A program made the position numbers and the translations under genes. Source: JBEEMU01 sp043778315 (lineage in GTDB: Bacteria; Bacteroidota; Bacteroidia; Chitinophagales; Saprospiraceae). Taken from it: DNA of 26,575 bases. A model generated the notes under the pieces. The model was not told the origin of the DNA. It searched no databases and saw only the letters and a program-made list of their open reading frames with translations. Each line of letters begins with the position of its first letter. Positions within the stretch are counted from its first letter, which is position 1. The stretch spans positions 1-26,575 of the forward strand of contig JAYWGJ010000228.1 of assembly GCA_043778315.1 (NCBI GenBank), written 5' to 3'. Below are positions 23,501 through 26,575 of this stretch, one piece after another.

Positions 23501-26332
23501 AGTGGTAAATGCGTTTACTACATTCGGTTCGAGCATCGTTATGGTAGCGGTAGTGGAACATGAATTGGCATCGGTAACGGTGACAACGTGTATGTTTGCG
23601 TTGAGGTTAGTCGCTATTTGTGTAGCGGCATTGCTGTCCCAAAGGTAGCTTATCGTACCCGTTCCGCCTGTGGTAGTGACGGTCGCTTTACCGTTGCTTA
23701 ATCCTATACACGAGACGCTATCGACGAGGCTTGCCGTTGCGACAAGCAAAGCAGGCGTAGCCACGGTTATAGTTCCTATAAGTGAGCAGCCGTTAGCATC
23801 GGTCACACGGACGGTGTGCGAACCAGCGATTAAGTTGTTCGGATTGGCGGTAATCGCACCGTTATCCCAAAGATAATTGTACGGGATAGTTCCGCCCGAC
23901 GGCACGACTAAGCCGCGTCCGTTATTGCCACCAAAACAAGAAACGCCACCAGGCGAACTCGGTACAGCCGCTAATGGAGTTGGTTCCGTGACCGTAATAT
24001 TGGTGGTAGCGGTACAGCCGCCTGCGTCGGTGATAGAAACAAGGTAAGTGCCTGCGGCTTTCGAGAACTGATTATTGGTGCTTGGCGCAACGCCCGTAAT
24101 GCTATAATTGACTGTACCTGAGGTATTTGCCGCCGTAGCGGTAATGGTACTCGTTCCGCCGAAACACGCAATAGGCGTAGCGGCAGCCGTGACACTTGCA
24201 TTACAGGCGTTCACAATCGCGCAAACTTGCGTATTGTTTTGTGCAGGACATGAAGCCGTAGGTGCAACAACGATGGTTTGGTTAGAACCTGCCGCGCCTG
24301 TAACTTGATAAGTATTTATATTGCCAGCTACGCTGATAGGCGCGCCGCCGTTGATGGTTATGCTATAATTGGTTGCTCCGCTTACGGGAGTCCAGTTGAA
24401 AGTGGTGCTGTTATTGGTGGTTGCGCCACAAGTAATGGTAGGTGGCGGTAAAGTAGTGACTACGTTCACTTGCGCACTTGCGGTAAGCGAAACGCCATAG
24501 CTATCCGAAACGGTGACGGTATAAGTGGTGTTCGTGGTAGGCGCAACCGAAACGGTTGGTGTAGCTTGCGCGGTAGGTGCCCAAGCATAGCTAAGGTTGT
24601 AGGGCGCGGGTATGGTCATAGACCAACTCACGAACGTGCCGTTAGTCGGGTTGCCGTCGTCATACACTTGTAGCCGCCAAACGCCGTTGTACGGGCAGCC
24701 GTTGAATACGCTCCACGCACCTTCGGGCTTATAAGTACCATTAAAAGGTGCAGTTCCTGCGGTAATAGGCGTGGTTGCGGCAACGCTAAAACAAGTATTA
24801 TTATAATTGTCGCCCGAGCCGCCGTTGTCGGTACTTAGCTCGAGTACCTCGCCGCAAGGACTGATGAGCGATATGTCGAGGTCGGCATCGAAGGTATGGT
24901 TGATATTCAAGCAAACTTGCATACCCGAGTTGGCGGTTTGGAAATTACCTATCACGCCAGATACGTTAATGGAAGATACAAACGGTGGACCCGGCGTTCC
25001 GCTCGCGCAAGCGCAAGAGATAACGCCGCCAGTGGTATTGCTTGTTACATTAGGCGGCGAAGTAATGACCGCTTGCGTAGCATCTAAAACCACGTTTTGT
25101 CCTGTACAAATGGTTTGTGTAGGAAAAACAGGTGCAATGATGCGTCTATCAATCAAAGATAGGGTAAAAGTATCGGTCTGACAAGTAGAGGAGCGCACCG
25201 CCATTTTGATGGTTTCGGTCGGCTCGTTGAGGTTGTCGGTGATAGGCGTTAGCGTTACGCAAGCCGAGGTTTGTCCTGCGGGTATCACTAACGGGTTAGG
25301 CGTAGCAGTATAATCTACGCCAATTTGGGCAGTACCTACATAAGTAACGGGTACGGTAGTAGGCGTACTGACGGCACGCGGAATGCTGAAGCAAACCTGT
25401 CCAGGTGTACCGAATTCAGAAATAGTGTTGTCGGGCTGCGCCGTAACAACCGAAGTATTTACCGCGCCTGTACCAAACGAACTCGCTTCTAAAAAGACGG
25501 CGGAGTCGAAAATAGCATCGCCCACGTCGCCAATCGCTAACTTGATTCGGTATTGCGTACAAGGTACGACCACTATTTTTGCGGTGAGTACAGTGGTTAA
25601 GCCATCAAATTGTGTATTGATAGTACCAGATCCTTGTGGATTATCTCTATAAAATTGTGGATTGACCCCGGGTGCAAAACAGGTTGAACCAAAGCCCGTT
25701 CCACCATTATTAATGTTGTCAATAGTAATGGGCGTATTAGTGCCAGGTAGCGTTGCGATATTAAAATTGGTATAAGTGCCTCCGCCCAATGCGGTAGGAC
25801 GTGCGCCCGTTACAAAAAAACCGAACACGTCATTGAAACCACTACATACAAATTCGCGGTACTCCTCTGATGCAAACACATACCGAAAACGAAGCGTATC
25901 AGAAAGCGGAATGAAGTCAAAATCTAATTTTGCACAGTTCCGAATCGTCGAGCCACCTGCCAAAGTAGAGAGGTTGCCGTCGGTAATGGTACTGCCATTG
26001 TCGCCATTATAGGGCGTATCATCACCTCCGTTATTATTCGGTCCAGCAGCGTAGGTATTGTTACCCGTGGTGAGTATTACGCCAGACAGTAAGCCTAAAT
26101 TAGTAGCTACGGTAGCATCAAACTTAGCGATACCGGCGTTTACACCCGAAAATACAGGTGTACCGACGAGCGTTACGCCCTGCCCAAGCAGCGTATTAGC
26201 GACTAAGCCCGCAGGCGGATTGGCTAACCCGCTACCGCCAGGCGTGATGATGATTTGCGCGGCAGCGTAAAATGGGTGTGCCAATAAAATGTGGAGTGCC
26301 AAAACGACACGGATAAGTACAGTTGGTTTCAT
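17594..26332 (-). CDS. Giant SprB-repeat surface adhesin with T9SS type B sorting domain
   Basis: A 2912-residue exported protein. Order of parts: signal peptide 1-25 (cut FYAAA|Q); choice-of-anchor L domain at about 50-285 (LSGVILTTGN, FRYVFASEEY, FNDVFGFFVTG); Calx-beta-like domain at about 293-396; proprotein-convertase P domain at about 452-577 (FDADLDISLISPCGEV, GVWRLQVYDDG); Fn3-like segment at about 628-710; about 26 SprB repeats at about 711-2728; a PKD-like segment; and a T9SS type B (gliding-motility-associated) C-terminal domain at about 2815-2912 (GFTPNTDKTND, YDRWGEMVFES, GWDGTFKGQPMDPAVFTY). SprB is the mobile adhesin of gliding Flavobacterium, so a cell-surface adhesin is the likely role. 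The ATG at 26332 is chosen because it begins a proper signal peptide; the open frame continues 47 codons upstream without one. No gliding gene lies nearby in this window. Confidence 0.93.
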   Translation of the reverse strand: MKPTVLIRVVLALHILLAHPFYAAAQIIITPGGSGLANPPAGLVANTLLGQGVTLVGTPVFSGVNAGIAKFDATVATNLGLLSGVILTTGNNTYAAGPNNNGGDDTPYNGDNGSTITDGNLSTLAGGSTIRNCAKLDFDFIPLSDTLRFRYVFASEEYREFVCSGFNDVFGFFVTGARPTALGGGTYTNFNIATLPGTNTPITIDNINNGGTGFGSTCFAPGVNPQFYRDNPQGSGTINTQFDGLTTVLTAKIVVVPCTQYRIKLAIGDVGDAIFDSAVFLEASSFGTGAVNTSVVTAQPDNTISEFGTPGQVCFSIPRAVSTPTTVPVTYVGTAQIGVDYTATPNPLVIPAGQTSACVTLTPITDNLNEPTETIKMAVRSSTCQTDTFTLSLIDRRIIAPVFPTQTICTGQNVVLDATQAVITSPPNVTSNTTGGVISCACASGTPGPPFVSSINVSGVIGNFQTANSGMQVCLNINHTFDADLDISLISPCGEVLELSTDNGGSGDNYNNTCFSVAATTPITAGTAPFNGTYKPEGAWSVFNGCPYNGVWRLQVYDDGNPTNGTFVSWSMTIPAPYNLSYAWAPTAQATPTVSVAPTTNTTYTVTVSDSYGVSLTASAQVNVVTTLPPPTITCGATTNNSTTFNWTPVSGATNYSITINGGAPISVAGNINTYQVTGAAGSNQTIVVAPTASCPAQNNTQVCAIVNACNASVTAAATPIACFGGTSTITATAANTSGTVNYSITGVAPSTNNQFSKAAGTYLVSITDAGGCTATTNITVTEPTPLAAVPSSPGGVSCFGGNNGRGLVVPSGGTIPYNYLWDNGAITANPNNLIAGSHTVRVTDANGCSLIGTITVATPALLVATASLVDSVSCIGLSNGKATVTTTGGTGTISYLWDSNAATQIATNLNANIHVVTVTDANSCSTTATITMLEPNVVNAFTTFISQVKCFGGNTGSASVTGSGGNLLPNYTYNWDTPSTLQTAPNLNVTVANAGVHTVTVTDRKGCSATATVTMTQPTALAVTTTQDSVSCFGGADGKALANVTGGTSPYTYAWNGSAGSVPNPQGLTATTYTVTITDANLCSITNSIAVLQPTALTLTITPNTGVTCTGASNGSATANPIGGSPGFTYLWDNGETLKTAILLTATTHTVTVTDSNNCSKTATVTITTPTPITAPTMLIDSVSCKGLSDGKAKVTAAGGTGAFTYLWDDGSTTATVNIFNEGVHFVTVTDANFCSTVTNVLVPAPAVLLSTINIQRNVACFGGNDGRVLVASTGGNPNYTYVWSNAAFIGANPNNLPQGTHSVTVTDRKSCTATADVTISQPTQLTATATTTALDSVTCFGGNNGRAQANLSGGVPPYTYNWGGGITGSNPNNLTGGVQTVTVTDASNCTTTASVTILEPLQLVVTATAIDTTSCVGIADGKATATVVGGSTPYTYIWTGGIPGSSPTTLPAGTNTVVVTDAKGCVASSSAVILSPTPVTVSIAIAQQIACFQGNTGSLTATVTGGATPYTYLWDNGAQTSLATSFSAGTHTVNITDANGCNKSATLTLTQPTGITPRAVQNSPVRCFGDSNGTATASGTGGTLPYSFAWDNMVMTAANITLTGGLHCVTITDASNCSTNTCVTIIEPTVLQITATPVDSVSCFGTATGKASVSISGGIAPYQVLWDNGSVSTAPVNLTAGQHCVTVTDVNSCSTTACVFIETPLAISITPAVTTLVNCFGGNDGTASVTASGGRGTLSYTWNTSPLQFAANAVNLIATTYTVTVSDSRGCNSTVSATITQATEITLGIVADSAKCFNGGTGSATVTAVGGTGTYTYAWSTNPQQNGQSAVGLGAGVYTVTVTDANVAGCSKQISVRVEQPQELQLTTSGTNITCNGLTNGIVTVTSTGGSAPLSYNWNTTPPTPIRTATGLSAGVYTVTVTDSKLCSKTATAEVASPSPLVLTMSGSDAVCNGQANGTVTVGVQGGTLPTGVNYIYNWNTLPIPQATATALGVLAGTYTVTVTDGNTCVSSASITITEPSAVTAIASATPTKCFGDSNGTATATGAGGSAGFTYSWNSVPPQLTATATALPAGIYTCTVTDQVGCVETVQIEVTQPFAVTVSLDSTEVKCFGGTTGTIIASAGNGVGTFTYAWSGIAASQNTATVTNLTADIYTVTVTDANLCSVQNSIEVTSQSEIILSTKYINPKCFGFNNGRATVAASGGTGTYTYLWNTTPNQQIDTTAVGLIAGTYLVTVTDGNACTISASVTLGQPQQIAATLTFQNIKCKGGNDGAVTVSPTGGTAPYQFQWQHDTTIVTPTAGGLVAGFYSCRIKDAQGCITNINTQITEPSDRASVTAEATEARCFGSADGTAKAVALGGTITATASYQYVWSTNPAKFGTPIGGLAAGDYTVTATDINGCTATASTRVLQPSTISIQPSTTTPPSCHDGRDGTGTVAAAGGTPGYLYTWNTIPAQTGVLANGLAGGQTYTVTATDILGCTASGTITIGNPEPITLVTSSTAATCFGNASGTVKVVANGGTPTYNYTWTGGNIITPATTDLVTALTAGVYNVTVSDTKGCSATAKSIVVQGSTLNVRASSTDVLCAGQTNGTGTVLVTGGAPVYTYLWSNLAASNTTTVTDLAAGTYSVTVSDANGCSSVTAVTIAEPQPLTLGVTQLAISCYGGADGRVTLTGNGGKIPYKYSYNGGATFTGNNALIGTKSGTYTVAVRDANGCTASATAFVDEPAQLLVDAGEDRTIEFDDVTTLTAVPSTNAGILTYLWTATPTDPSVLPDASSAVITAVPAQDTYYEIVVTNANGCKASDKVFVRVNATRRVFIATGFTPNTDKTNDVLLVQGGRGTKKVNYFRVYDRWGEMVFESKDAPLNDKTYGWDGTFKGQPMDPAVFTYIAEVLFDDGQILIYKGDATLLR
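18145..24205 (-). repeat. Array of about 26 SprB repeats within the giant adhesin gene
   Basis: Units of about 75-80 residues (225-240 bases) follow the pattern xCFGGxNGxAxVxxxGG, YTYxWxxG, a NLxAGxYTVTVTDxNGC strand, and an xxxVTIxxP ending. I counted 26; the first (around 24200-23960) is divergent, the rest are canonical. Each has two cysteines placed for a disulfide within the unit. Units differ clearly in sequence, so the array is old rather than freshly amplified. Confidence 0.88.
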
Positions 26333-26374
26333 AATTGGGTATGAAATTGTTTTTGGTAAAAGATGGTTTGTTTT

Positions 26375-26382
26375 CAAATGTA
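26375..26382 (-). promoter_or_regulatory. Weak -7 promoter candidate for the giant adhesin gene
   Basis: On the minus strand, TACATTTG matches TAnnTTTG 42 bases before the ATG. The base run at the expected -33 position is not TTTG, so support is limited. Confidence 0.3.
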
Positions 26383-26485
26383 TTGATAACGTAGCAAATA
26401 CGTTTTTTATTGTAATGAAAATGATATTTATTGATATATTTTGCCCACTATGGCTGTTACGCAGACGGGTCATTTATTTTCTCTT

Positions 26486-26538
26486 GTTCTTTTTTCTTGA
26501 TAAAAAAGAACCAAAAAATCAAGACTTATTAGACTTGT
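26486..26538 (-). repeat. Hairpin repeat family, copy 2 (inverted)
   Basis: Read on the minus strand it has the same head as copy 1 (ACAAGTCTAATAAGTCTTGA plus T-run) and then a perfect 10-base-pair hairpin, GTTCTTTTTT-ATCAAG-AAAAAAGAAC. The loop ATCAAG is shared with copy 1, the stem bases are not. The last 37 bases of the window beyond it show nothing recognisable. Confidence 0.6.
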
Positions 26539-26575
26539 CAGGCTACTCTTCGCGTAAAAAGGGAACACAGCCCAA

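Noticed and set aside
18145..24205. Regularly spaced repeats as a CRISPR array
   Set aside because: Units are 225-240 bases, diverged, and translate in one frame as SprB repeats; no short identical direct repeats with unique spacers.
26333..26473. 47-codon N-terminal extension of the giant adhesin
   Set aside because: It would bury the signal peptide; the ATG at 26332 gives a standard one.

Overview
The window reads as a chromosomal segment of an environmental member of the Bacteroidota. Evidence: a type A and a type B sorting domain of the type IX secretion system (T9SS), SprB repeats, a choice-of-anchor L domain, a BtuB/BtuG surface pair, and repeated matches to the Bacteroidota promoter (-33 TTTG, about 20 bases, -7 TAnnTTTG). 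No rRNA, tRNA, CRISPR array, prophage or complete insertion sequence was recognised. The order or genus cannot be fixed by reading alone.

Left part (1-4686): a cobalamin-uptake operon. The window opens inside what looks like the 3' end of a cobalamin riboswitch, followed by a BtuB-like TonB-dependent receptor, a DUF4465 protein carrying a T9SS tail, a BtuG-like beta-propeller lipoprotein, and a group III truncated haemoglobin 8 bases behind it. A BtuF-like metal-chelate receptor without signal peptide lies about 7 kb further on (11495-12289). No BtuC or BtuD gene is present in the window.

Middle part (4687-14256): housekeeping genes (LolA-like carrier, acyl-CoA dehydrogenase, RhlE-type DEAD-box helicase, MnmG) around a small accessory cluster at 8637-11439. 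The cluster has two paralogous PD-(D/E)XK nuclease-family (Rpn/PDDEXK_2-like) genes flanking a membrane-anchored J-domain protein with an Ig-like middle domain.

Right part (14257-26575): a 619-base gene-free stretch made of foldback DNA, a member of a small hairpin repeat family and a terminator; then, on the minus strand, an acyl-CoA carboxylase carboxyltransferase of methylcrotonyl-CoA type; a short plus-strand PD-(D/E)XK-like hypothetical protein; and a minus-strand giant of about 2912 residues. The giant gene (signal peptide, choice-of-anchor L, Calx-beta-like, proprotein-convertase P domain, about 26 SprB repeats, T9SS type B tail) encodes a secreted SprB-like adhesin and fills a third of the window.

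The most interesting points are the T9SS-exported protein and haemoglobin in a B12 operon, the nuclease/J-domain cluster with a nearly identical 40-base tail in both nucleases, two large imperfect palindromes, a hairpin repeat whose two copies keep their stem despite different bases, and frequent GTG/TTG starts.
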